A DNA stretch of 64,000 nucleotides, from NCBI GenBank assembly GCA_903842345.1, contig CAIMLR010000036.1, forward strand, positions 248,001-312,000, in the 5' to 3' direction. The translations under genes and the position numbers were made by a program. Below the pieces are notes generated by a model that worked only from the letters and a program-made list of their open reading frames with translations, was not told the origin of the DNA and did not search any database. Below, one piece after another: positions 7,470 to 16,152 of this stretch. Position 1 is the first letter of the stretch, and every line of letters begins with the position of its first letter. Source of the stretch: an uncultured Myxococcales bacterium (GTDB taxonomy: Bacteria > Myxococcota_A > UBA9042).

Positions 7470-10400
7470 AGCGGATCCGCCACGCACCGCGCGCCGAGAC
7501 TGAAGGCGAAGAACCGCGGACTCCGCTCGTTTTGCACGGCCAGCGAATGCAGCCCATCGGCAATCAGCATGCTGCACTCGCCGCCCACGATCATCCGGAG
7601 CGCGCTCGCCCGGGCGCCCGGCGGCGTCGTGGACGTCCACTCGCTGAGATTGCCGGCCAGCGCCAGCACGCCATACGGGCTCGCGCCATCGGGAAAATCT
7701 GCCACCGGCGACGTGTGAAACCACGGATCAGGCGTGTCCCGCAGGTTGACCCGCCCCGCGAGCTCGCCGTTGCCCCACGGCAGGTTGCGGCGCGGCGACG
7801 GATTGGCCAGCTTGCCCGCCCCGTCGAGCGTCACGCCGCCGCGCCCCGCTTTTGTCCATTCCTGCACCGTCGGCAGGCGCTTGCCCTGCCACGCACAGAA
7901 CGCCTCCGCGGCGTAGGCATCGAGCGCGCTCACCGGATGATCGGGCTTCGTCGCGTCGTGGATGACGCTGTCCGGCGGATAGTCCGGCACGCCCTCGCCG
8001 GTCAGTTGCTCATTGCGGGCGTAGACCGCGTACCAAGCATTGGCCACTTCCGTCCGATCGATCAGGAAGTTCGGCAGCGTGACCTGCGTCTCGGGCGAGG
8101 TCGTCAGCCGGCCGGGAATCGGCGGCTCGCCTTCCCCGCCAAACACGAACGGCCCGGCCGGAATCGCCGCCATGTCCGCACGGGAGGCCGCACACGTCGG
8201 CACGGTCAGGTACAGCGGAATCGGCCCGCGGTTGCGCTCAACGTACCCCGGCAGGCTCCGGAGCCGCAGGAGGGACGGCGCGCAGCGTTCACCCTGCCGA
8301 CCGCGCCCGGTCACTTGCAGAAACGCCGGGCCGGATCGCGTCTCCAACTCCACCGTCCACCGGCCATCGCGCAAGTGCGGCTGGCCCATCTGGACGAACC
8401 GCGGATCGCGGCGGACCCCGGGCTGATGCGGATCGCGCGGATCGATGTCAAAAAGCGTCGCCTTGAGCTGAGCGAACTGCGCCGCGGCAGCGGGCACGGC
8501 CTTCCCCGCGTGCGGATCCCAGTCGACAAGTTCCAGCTCCAGCCGCGACAGACCGGTATCGCCCGCCGCGAGTGCAATCTGCGCCGCCTGTTGCTGAGTC
8601 GTCTGCTCCCGGCGGGACAGCTCCGCGGCCGTCACCAAGGACGCGACGGTCACGGTCGCTGCGAGCATCAGCGCGCCTACCACCAGCCAGCGGGCCCGCC
8701 GCCGGCGCGCCAGACCGACCACTTCGCCGTGCTGCAGGAAGTCCATGGCCTGGCGCGACAAACCGGACAGCTCCGCCCGCAGCCGCCGCCTGGCGTCGGC
8801 AATGCCATCGAGCGGCCAGACTTCGTCCTTCGGCTTGCCCCGGCTGGCCCACAGCCGCGCCGCCTCCTCCACTTCCGCCGCCGCCAGACGCTCCTCTGAG
8901 CTCTCCTCCAGCCAGCGCACCAGCTGCGGCCACGTGCGCAGCAGCGATTCATGCGCCAGCTCCAGCACGGCGTCGTCATTGGCCACGCGCGACCGGCGAA
9001 CCGTCAGCAGCCGCGCCGCCGTCAGCCGTTCCAGCACGACTTCCGCCCGCGGCCCCAGACCATCCAGCGCCGTTTGTCGCTGCATCGCGCGGCGCGCCCC
9101 GTCGATCGCCACAAGCCGCAGCAACAGCCGCCGGGCGACCGCCACGTCCGCGGGCGACAGCCCCTCAAACACGGATTCCGCGTGGGTCGCCAGCGCGCCC
9201 GCCACGCCGCCAATCGCCTCGTACTCGGCGCGCAACAGCCGCTGTGTGCGCTGATCCCGCCGTTCCCAGAGCGCCGCCCCGGCAAATTGCAGAAGCGGCA
9301 GCGCGGCGGGAAGACCGCTCAGCTCCGCGACGATGCGGTCGATGACCGTCGCGTCGTCCCACGTGTAGCCCAGGCGCTCGAGCGGGCGCGTCGCGGCCTC
9401 CCGCAGATGCCGATCGTCCAGCCGCCGCAGCACCAGGACGTGGGCCAACGCCGCCGCCATCGCCTCGCCGCCCGCGACGCGCGCGAGAAAGTCGTCGCGC
9501 AACGTGAAGACCACGCGCACCACGTCGTCCACCGGATCCGCAGCGCGGGCGATGGCCGTCAGAAACGCCAGCGCCTCCTCCGGCGGACACCCGTGCGTCA
9601 CGACCTCCTCCAGTTGGTCGACAAACAGCAGCAGCCGCGTATGGTTCTGCTCGGCCATCTGGTGCAACCGCACGTTGACCTGCGTCGGCGCCGCCAGCAT
9701 TTCCCGCGCCAATTCCACCACTTGATCCCGCGGCGGGTTGGTCGGCCGGCGCGGATCCGCCGTGTCCTGCGCCAACAGCCGGGTGGCCAACGCGGCGAGC
9801 GGGCGCGCGCCAGGCCGCAACGTCACGATTGTCCACGGACCCTGCTCGCGCAGCCGCGGCAACAGTCCCGCTTGGACAAACGAGCTCTTGCCGGCGCCCG
9901 AAGGTCCGACAATCGGCATGACCGTCGCGATCCGCAGCCGTTCAACCGCAGCGTCCACTTCTGCGTCCCGGCCAAAGAAGAAGCCGGCATGGCGCTCCTC
10001 AAACGCCAGCAGCCCGCGAAACGGCGCATCGCCTGTGCGGGAATCGCCGCCGTCGCGCAGCAGCAGCGACTCCAGCAACTGCGCCGTACCCGCCGCGTTT
10101 GGCCGCTCCAGCGGATCGCGATCGCAGAGCGACAGGACCAACTGCTGTAAATCGCTGCTGATGCCCGCGATCGGCCGAATCACCGTCGCCTCGTCCAGCA
10201 CCCGCATGTGCATCGGCCGGCCATCGCCGCCTGGCCCCTCGAACGGCCGATGGCCAGCCAGCATCTCGTACAGCATCATGCCGAGCGCCCACATGTCCGC
10301 CGCTTCTGTCGGCAGATCGCCGCGCCACTGCTCGGGCGCCATGTAGCCCGGCGTCCCCGCCACGGTGTTCCTCTCGTCCGAGCCTGGACTCGTCGTCAGC

Positions 10401-10981
10401 GTCTCCACCACCCGCGCGATGCCAAAATCGACCACGCGCAACCGTCCGTCCATAGGCAGCAGCACGTTCTCCGGCTTCAGATCGCAGTGGATGATGCGCG
10501 CCGCGTGCGCCGCCTCCAGCGCGCGGGCGATCGCCAACGTGATGCGCAAGGCTTCCCGCTGCGTCGGCGGCGTTGCCACAAGCCGTTCGCGCAGGCTCGT
10601 CCCCTCGATGTATTCCAGCGCGAGGTACGGCGACCGGCCCCACCGGCCAATGTGGTGAATCGTCACGATGTTGGGATGCGACAGCCGCGCAGTCAGGCGC
10701 GCCTCCGCCATCAACGCGACGATGCCGTCCGCGTCGAGCCGGTCCTCGCGGATCAGCTTGAGCGCCACCAGCCGCCCCAGCCGCGTGTCGCGGGCCAGCA
10801 GCACGCGGCCCATGCCGCCCTGACCGATCTGGCGCAGCACGCGAAAATGGTCGATGTGCAGGCCAATCGCCGGCGTTTCCAGCGCGTCGAACGTGTCGTC
10901 AAGCCGCCGCTGCACGTCGACCTGCGTCGTGTGAAACGACGCATCGCCCGACTCCTTCACGCGTGGCGGGGGGGTAGACAC
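7466..10981 (-). CDS. Kinase - nSTAND NTPase - TM - FGE-like receptor 1
   Basis: Multidomain signalling protein of 1171 residues. The Ser/Thr kinase domain spans about 45-305: GQGGMG loop, VALK Lys75, catalytic HCD (165-167), DFG 185, APE 215. A STAND-type NTPase (nSTAND1-like) follows from about 321, with Walker A GPSGAGKS at 359-366 and LLLFVDQLEE as Walker B. One TM helix lies near 765-785. The C-terminus (about 938-1171) is an FGE-sulfatase (SUMF1)-like fold (AAIPAGPF, RTEVANAWY, LPTVQEW, GGECS, FSLGARC). The kinase has Cys in place of Arg in HRD, and the FGE domain lacks the paired catalytic cysteines of true formylglycine-generating enzymes, so it is more likely a ligand-binding module. 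Paralogue of the gene at 12447-16058. Confidence 0.93.
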   Translation of the reverse strand: MSTPPPRVKESGDASFHTTQVDVQRRLDDTFDALETPAIGLHIDHFRVLRQIGQGGMGRVLLARDTRLGRLVALKLIREDRLDADGIVALMAEARLTARLSHPNIVTIHHIGRWGRSPYLALEYIEGTSLRERLVATPPTQREALRITLAIARALEAAHAARIIHCDLKPENVLLPMDGRLRVVDFGIARVVETLTTSPGSDERNTVAGTPGYMAPEQWRGDLPTEAADMWALGMMLYEMLAGHRPFEGPGGDGRPMHMRVLDEATVIRPIAGISSDLQQLVLSLCDRDPLERPNAAGTAQLLESLLLRDGGDSRTGDAPFRGLLAFEERHAGFFFGRDAEVDAAVERLRIATVMPIVGPSGAGKSSFVQAGLLPRLREQGPWTIVTLRPGARPLAALATRLLAQDTADPRRPTNPPRDQVVELAREMLAAPTQVNVRLHQMAEQNHTRLLLFVDQLEEVVTHGCPPEEALAFLTAIARAADPVDDVVRVVFTLRDDFLARVAGGEAMAAALAHVLVLRRLDDRHLREAATRPLERLGYTWDDATVIDRIVAELSGLPAALPLLQFAGAALWERRDQRTQRLLRAEYEAIGGVAGALATHAESVFEGLSPADVAVARRLLLRLVAIDGARRAMQRQTALDGLGPRAEVVLERLTAARLLTVRRSRVANDDAVLELAHESLLRTWPQLVRWLEESSEERLAAAEVEEAARLWASRGKPKDEVWPLDGIADARRRLRAELSGLSRQAMDFLQHGEVVGLARRRRARWLVVGALMLAATVTVASLVTAAELSRREQTTQQQAAQIALAAGDTGLSRLELELVDWDPHAGKAVPAAAAQFAQLKATLFDIDPRDPHQPGVRRDPRFVQMGQPHLRDGRWTVELETRSGPAFLQVTGRGRQGERCAPSLLRLRSLPGYVERNRGPIPLYLTVPTCAASRADMAAIPAGPFVFGGEGEPPIPGRLTTSPETQVTLPNFLIDRTEVANAWYAVYARNEQLTGEGVPDYPPDSVIHDATKPDHPVSALDAYAAEAFCAWQGKRLPTVQEWTKAGRGGVTLDGAGKLANPSPRRNLPWGNGELAGRVNLRDTPDPWFHTSPVADFPDGASPYGVLALAGNLSEWTSTTPPGARASALRMIVGGECSMLIADGLHSLAVQNERSPRFFAFSLGARCVADPL

Positions 10982-11098
10982 TGGAAACTCCTACGGAGAC
11001 GCCAACTGTTGCCGGGATCGTGACCCAATGCGCCGGCGGTGTCCATCCACATCTTGACGACCGCGGCGGGGCGACGGACGCTGCCCCTGGAGGCACGG

Positions 11099-11674
11099 AT
11101 GACGACGCGGCGGCCACACGCGATGTTGGTGGAAAGGCTGCCGGGCGAGGACGCCGGGCTGGATGCGTGTGTGGCGCGGGTCCGCGATGCGCGGGTGCAC
11201 ATCGTGCGGTTTGACAGCCTGTGGCAAGCGTTGAGCGCGCTGCGGCGCCTGCAGCTCGAGCGGGCGTTTGGCGCGCTGGCGGTGCTCGATCTGGTCGGCC
11301 ACGGCGAGGCGGGCGCGCTGTCTGTCGGCGACGCGCTGTTGACCGCGGACCCGCAAGCGCAGCGGGTGTTGGCGCAGCTTGCCAATCCGCCTGCGCTCAT
11401 CGACGGGGCAACGGTGCTGCGGCTGCTTGGCTGCGGCGTCGGGGTCGGCGGACTGGCCCACGAACTCCCGCTGGGCGCGGCGGGGGATGGCCCGCTGTTG
11501 GCGCTCGCGCTGAAGCGTCGGCTGGGCTGTCGCGTGCAACTCGCGCTGCGCGGTGTCGATCCGCACGATTTTGCCAACTCCGGCTTCGCGACGCCGGCGT
11601 CGTTGGCGGAAGCGCCCGACGCGGAACGGTGCACGCTTGTCGCGCTGGCTACGGCAAGCCCAGACGCGCCTTGA
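11099..11674 (+). CDS. Caspase/CHAT-like (DUF4347-type) putative protease
   Basis: Protein of 191 residues. It has the two signatures of the caspase-like hemoglobinase/CHAT fold: a hydrophobic strand ending in His (AVLDLVGHGEAG, His68) and, 44 residues later, a second strand ending in Cys (TVLRLLGCGVGVGG, Cys112). The pattern resembles DUF4347/CHAT proteins (strand-SHG, then strand-GC). The ATG at 11099 is chosen because GGAGG lies 5 nt upstream; the frame continues 20 codons further to a GTG at 11039. No signal peptide is present, so it should be cytosolic. It is divergent from kinase receptor 1, with 117 bp between starts. Its 3' end overlaps the next gene by 26 bp tail-to-tail. Protease activity is inferred from the His/Cys pair only. 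Confidence 0.6.
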   Translation: MTTRRPHAMLVERLPGEDAGLDACVARVRDARVHIVRFDSLWQALSALRRLQLERAFGALAVLDLVGHGEAGALSVGDALLTADPQAQRVLAQLANPPALIDGATVLRLLGCGVGVGGLAHELPLGAAGDGPLLALALKRRLGCRVQLALRGVDPHDFANSGFATPASLAEAPDAERCTLVALATASPDAP

Positions 11675-12389
11675 GCACGTGGTCAATCCGGACGGTTTGC
11701 GGTCCTGCGTCGGCCGGATCAAAACCTTCAAGGCCAGCGTCATCCGCAGTCAGGCGCCAGATTGCCACGGTCCCGCGGCTGTCGCGCACGGGCACATCGC
11801 CGGCACCGAGCACGCACACTTCCCCGCTCGGACCGGCGCGCAACACCCGCAGGTCCGCCATGCCGTTGCGCCGCAAGGTCGCGGGCCACTTATCGCCGCC
11901 GCCGGAGATCAACCCGTCGCTGCGGCCCAAGGCGTCGCCCAGCCTGACGGTGCCGATGCTCCCAACAGTGGGCGTGATCGTCGTCTCCGGCGTGTCCTTC
12001 CAGACGTGCGCGGGGTTGCCCCAATCCACCGCGTACGGGTTGCCGTTGATGGTCAACGTGACGGCGTTGCCGTTGGCGAGGCGGACGGTCGCGTTGAACG
12101 ACGTGTAGCTGCTGTAGTCGGTACCGCCATAGCTCGCGCCCGCGCTCTGCACGCCGGTGATGCGCAACGTCGCGGCCTTGGCGGCCTTCAAGTTGAGGCG
12201 TCCGACCGAGCCGACAGCGCGGCCGATTGTCGTGATGGCGTTGACGAGGACGTCCGTGTTCCAGTTCGCCGCGTAAGACACGCCAGCGACGGTGAAGCTG
12301 AACGCGCCGGTGCTCGTGTCAAACGCAGTGATGGTGGCGTGAACGGCGACGCCGATCGCTTGAAAGGCCGGAAGAGTGGGGTATGTCAT
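11649..12389 (-). CDS. Uncharacterised protein with internally duplicated beta domain
   Basis: Protein of 246 residues with no recognised family, no signal peptide and no TM segment. The N-terminal two thirds contain an internal duplication: SFTVAGVSYAANW followed by TTIGRAVGSVGRLNL, and later TLTINGNPYAVDW followed by TTITPTVGSIGTVRL. Both copies are predicted beta-rich (alternating hydrophobic residues, Gly, Asn, Thr). The C-terminal third (SGEVCVLGAGDVPVRDSRG, TVAIWRLTADDAG) looks like a further small beta domain. A strong ribosome binding site (AAGGAGA) precedes the ATG. It is 57 bp downstream of kinase receptor 2 on the same strand, so it probably shares its transcript and may be its partner or substrate. 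That role is inference. Confidence 0.75.
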   Translation of the reverse strand: MTYPTLPAFQAIGVAVHATITAFDTSTGAFSFTVAGVSYAANWNTDVLVNAITTIGRAVGSVGRLNLKAAKAATLRITGVQSAGASYGGTDYSSYTSFNATVRLANGNAVTLTINGNPYAVDWGNPAHVWKDTPETTITPTVGSIGTVRLGDALGRSDGLISGGGDKWPATLRRNGMADLRVLRAGPSGEVCVLGAGDVPVRDSRGTVAIWRLTADDAGLEGFDPADAGPQTVRIDHVLKARLGLP

Positions 12390-12446
12390 GCCGAAATCTC
12401 CTTGAGGGGGTCAGGAAATCGATGCTGGCCCGACGTGCAGCGGCCG

Positions 12447-15400
12447 TCAAGGCGCGCCGGTCGCAGTTTTCTGACGCTGCGCGCAGCGAAATCCGAGGCT
12501 GAAGCTGAAGAACCGTGGACTGCGCTGATTCTCAACGGCGAGGGAATGCATGCCATCTGCCCATTCCGCGCCCCAGTCGCCGCCGCGGATCGTGCGCAGC
12601 GCATGCGCGTTGCCCGGTGGCGCGGATGCGGTCCATTCTGCGACGTTGTCGGCCAAACCGAGCACGCCGTACGGACTCGCACCCGCGGTGTCCGCCGTCA
12701 CGGGTGCCGAGAGTGCCCACGGATCGTCCGCGCTCCGCAGGTTGAACTGCGCACTCGGCGCGGCAAGCCCCCACGGCAAATTGCGCCGCGGAACCGGATT
12801 CACGACCTTCCCGGCGGCGTCCAGCGTCAAGCCACCGCGACCGGCCTTGGTCCATTCCTCGGTCGTCGGGAGCGTCTGGCCGAGCCACGCGCAGAACGCA
12901 TCCGCAGTCGGCGCATCGACGGCGACGACGGGGCGATCCGGCTCGCCCAGCCCCTGCCGACGCATGTTGCTCGGGTAGTCGGGCGCCAGCACGCCGGTCG
13001 CCGGACTATTGGCGACAAACGCGGCGAACCACGCGTTGGGCACTTCCGTCCGGTCGATGGCAAAGGCCGGCAGGTCGATCTGCCGCTCTGCGTCCGGCGT
13101 CAGGTGCCCCGCGATCGGCGGATTGCCTTCGCCGGCGAGGAGGAACGGCCCCGCGGGAATCGCGACGAGATCGGCGCGCGCCGCCGCGCACGTCGGAATC
13201 AACAGCGGCAAGGGCACGGGCCCATGGGCGCGCTGGCTCCACCCGGGCAAATGCGGCAGTTTGAGCCACGACGGCGGACAGCGCTCGCTGCCGCGACCAC
13301 GCCCGGCGATCTGGAGAAATACGGGGCCAGAGCGCGTCTGGAGTTGCGCGCGCCAGTGGCGATCGGCGGTCTCCGGCGCGGAGAGCTGGACAAAATGGCC
13401 CTCGCGCGGACGGGTCGGCGTGGCCGCGTCTGGCCCATCGACCTCCCAGAGCGCCACGGCGAGCTGCGGAAACTCGCTTGCGGCCACGGGTTGCGCGCGG
13501 AGGTTTTGCGCATCCCAGTCAAAAAGCTGGAGGTCCAGCGCGACGAGCCCGGTATCGGCCGCCGCCAACGCCCGCTCGGTTGCGGCGCTCTCGATCAGCC
13601 GCGCCTGACGTTGGGTCTCGCGCTCCTTGCGGGCAAACGCCAGCGCCGCGGCCACGGACGTCACGGTGATGAGCAACGCCAAAGCGAGGCTGCCAACGAG
13701 CGCCCATCGCTTGCGGCGCCGGTCACGCCGACCCAGCGTCTCACCCAGCTCCAGAAAATCCCGCCCAGCTTGCGACAGCGCCGAGGCCTCCGCGCGCAGC
13801 CGCCGACGCGCGTCGAGCACGCCTTCCAATGGCCACACCTCGCGCGGCGGACGACCGCGACCTTGCCAGACCCGCGCGGCGTCCTCCACTTCACCGAGCA
13901 CCAGGCGTTCTTCTGAGCTCTCGTCGAGCCACTTGCGCAGCTGCGGCCAGTCGCGCAGCAGGGAGTCGTGGGCCAGTTCAAGGACCGCCTCACCCGCGGC
14001 GGTCAAGCGCGATCGCCGGACCGTCAGCAAACGCGCATTGGCCAGGCGCTCCACAAGTCGTTCACCTGGCTCGCCCAAGCCTTCCAGCGCCCGCGACCGC
14101 GGAACGACCCGCCGTGCACCATCGGACGCCACAAGCCGGAGCAGGAGCACGCGCGCCATCTCCAGATCCTGTGGCGACAGGCCGTCAAACACCGCTTCCG
14201 CGTGCGCCGCAAGCGCGCCTGCGACGCCGCCGATCGCCTCGTAGTCCGCGCGCCGCAGCAGGTGATTGCGCTGGTCGCGCCGCTCCCACAGCGCCGCGCA
14301 CGCGAATTGCAGCAGCGGCAGCGCGGACGCCAGCCCGTGCAACTCCGCGACGATGCGATTGACGACCTCCGGATCGTCCCACGCGTAACCCAGCCGGGTC
14401 AGCGGCAGCGTCGCGGCTTGACGCAGCAGTTGGTCGTCCAGCCGCTGCACGACAAGCACGTTGGTCAGCGCCGCGGTCATCGCCTCGCCCACTGCCACGC
14501 GCGCGAGGAAGTCGTCGCGCAGCGTGACAACCACGCGCACTTGATCGTCGACGGCGTCCGCCGCCAGCGCGACCGCGTCCAGGAACGCCCGCGCTTCCTC
14601 TGGCGGACAGCCCTGCGTCGCGACTTCTTCCATTTGGTCGACAAACAGCACGACGCGCGTGCCCGTCGCATCCGCCAGGCCGTGGAGCAAGACGTTGGCT
14701 TGACCGGGACGGTCGAGGAGCGTCGCCGCCAACTCCATCGCCGCGTCGCGTTGCGCCTGCGCCTCGCGTTTGGACTCGATTGTCTCGCTCCCCACAAGAC
14801 GCGCCGCCAGCGCGGCCAGAGGATGCAGCCCGGGACGCAGCGACAGCACCGTGATCGGCCCCTGCTCGCGCAGTCGCGGAATCACGCCTGCCTGCACAAA
14901 CGAGCTCTTGCCGGCGCCCGACGGCCCGACAACCGGGAGGATTGTCGCCGTGCGCAACCGCTCCACCGCCGCGTCAACCTCGGTCTCCCGGCCAAAGAAG
15001 AACGCCGCGTGGCGCTCCTCAAACGGCATGAGCCCGCGAAAGGGCACGTCCGCGGACGGCACGGCACCCTCGTCGCGCGTCAGCAGCCGCTCCAGCCCGT
15101 GGGCAACCTCTGCCGCCGTCGGCCGCAGCGCCGGTCGACGCGCCAACATGCCGTCGACAAGCTGCCGGAACTCCTCGGACAGCCCGACCAACGGCGGCGC
15201 GTGCAGCTCAGGATCGAGCACGCGCAGGTGCATGGGGCGACCATCGTTGTTCGGCCCCTCAAATGGCCGATGGCCCATGAGCATTTCATACAGGATCACG
15301 CCCAGCGCCCAGATATCCACGGCCGCCGACAGCGGCTCGCCCAGCCACTGCTCAGGCGCCATGTAACCCGGCGTGCCCGCGACGTGCGCCTTGCCCGCCT

Positions 15401-16058
15401 GCCGTTCATCCCACGGCCGATTGTCGATCACGCGCGCGATGCCGAAATCCACCACGCGCAGCCGACCGTCCGGCGGCACCAGCACGTTCTCGGGCTTCAG
15501 GTCGCAGTGGCTGATCAGCGCGGCGTGTGCCGCCTCCAGCGCGCGGGCGATCGGGAGCGCCATGCGCATGGCCTCGCGTGCGTGCAGCAGATGACCGCCG
15601 AGGCGATCGCGCAGCGAGCCGCCTTCCACGTACTCGAGCGCGAGGTACATCGCGTCGTCCCAACGGCCAATGTGGTGAATGGTGACGATGTTCGGATGGG
15701 AGAGCGCCGCCGTCATCCGCGCTTCTTCCAGGAACGCCGCCAGCGCCAGCTTGTCCAGCCGGTCTTCCCGAATCAGCTTGAGCGCCACGAGGCGACCCAA
15801 TTGCGTGTCGCGCGCCAGCAGCACGCGGCCCATGCCGCCCTGGCCAATCTGCCGCACGACGCGGAAATGGTCGATTTCATAGCCGACCTCGATCGTCGGC
15901 AGCGCATCAACGCCGCGGCTCACCGGGCGCTGCGCATCGAAGGCGGTCGTCATGGAACTGATGAGCCGCGGACTGACGCCAAGACGGGAATCGAGCCCAT
16001 CTGGTTCCAGGGTCTCTTGGTGGGCGATTTGGCTGTCCGGCGCGGCGCTTTTGGTCAA
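12447..16058 (-). CDS. Kinase - nSTAND NTPase - TM - FGE-like receptor 2
   Basis: Paralogue of the 7466-10981 gene, 1203 residues, same domain order. The kinase domain (about 64-325) has GQGGMG, VALK Lys94, HCDLKPENV in place of HRD, and DFG. The STAND NTPase has Walker A GPSGAGKS (about 376-383) and VVLFVDQMEE. A single TM lies near 785-806 (ALVGSLALALLITVTSVAAA). The FGE-like domain runs from about 964 to about 1198 (VAIPAGPFLLAGEG, RTEVPNAWF, LPTTEEW, IRGGDWG, FSLGFRC). No catalytic FGE cysteines are visible. The longest start is TTG at 16058 with GAGG nearby. An ATG at 15953 is an alternative, losing 35 residues of unremarkable sequence. Segments around Walker A are nearly identical to receptor 1, so the pair arose by duplication. 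Confidence 0.93.
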   Translation of the reverse strand: MTKSAAPDSQIAHQETLEPDGLDSRLGVSPRLISSMTTAFDAQRPVSRGVDALPTIEVGYEIDHFRVVRQIGQGGMGRVLLARDTQLGRLVALKLIREDRLDKLALAAFLEEARMTAALSHPNIVTIHHIGRWDDAMYLALEYVEGGSLRDRLGGHLLHAREAMRMALPIARALEAAHAALISHCDLKPENVLVPPDGRLRVVDFGIARVIDNRPWDERQAGKAHVAGTPGYMAPEQWLGEPLSAAVDIWALGVILYEMLMGHRPFEGPNNDGRPMHLRVLDPELHAPPLVGLSEEFRQLVDGMLARRPALRPTAAEVAHGLERLLTRDEGAVPSADVPFRGLMPFEERHAAFFFGRETEVDAAVERLRTATILPVVGPSGAGKSSFVQAGVIPRLREQGPITVLSLRPGLHPLAALAARLVGSETIESKREAQAQRDAAMELAATLLDRPGQANVLLHGLADATGTRVVLFVDQMEEVATQGCPPEEARAFLDAVALAADAVDDQVRVVVTLRDDFLARVAVGEAMTAALTNVLVVQRLDDQLLRQAATLPLTRLGYAWDDPEVVNRIVAELHGLASALPLLQFACAALWERRDQRNHLLRRADYEAIGGVAGALAAHAEAVFDGLSPQDLEMARVLLLRLVASDGARRVVPRSRALEGLGEPGERLVERLANARLLTVRRSRLTAAGEAVLELAHDSLLRDWPQLRKWLDESSEERLVLGEVEDAARVWQGRGRPPREVWPLEGVLDARRRLRAEASALSQAGRDFLELGETLGRRDRRRKRWALVGSLALALLITVTSVAAALAFARKERETQRQARLIESAATERALAAADTGLVALDLQLFDWDAQNLRAQPVAASEFPQLAVALWEVDGPDAATPTRPREGHFVQLSAPETADRHWRAQLQTRSGPVFLQIAGRGRGSERCPPSWLKLPHLPGWSQRAHGPVPLPLLIPTCAAARADLVAIPAGPFLLAGEGNPPIAGHLTPDAERQIDLPAFAIDRTEVPNAWFAAFVANSPATGVLAPDYPSNMRRQGLGEPDRPVVAVDAPTADAFCAWLGQTLPTTEEWTKAGRGGLTLDAAGKVVNPVPRRNLPWGLAAPSAQFNLRSADDPWALSAPVTADTAGASPYGVLGLADNVAEWTASAPPGNAHALRTIRGGDWGAEWADGMHSLAVENQRSPRFFSFSLGFRCAQRQKTATGAP

Positions 16059-16152
16059 AACGACCTCGATCCCCTCGACGGATGGACGTCGGGAATTGCC
16101 GCATCCTGAACCAACATTTCAACCATGTCCACGACTTGACGCGACGCGTCAT

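Noticed and set aside
7466-16058. FGE-like domains considered as targets of a diversity-generating retroelement
   Set aside because: No reverse transcriptase, template repeat or adenine-biased variable repeat was seen nearby.
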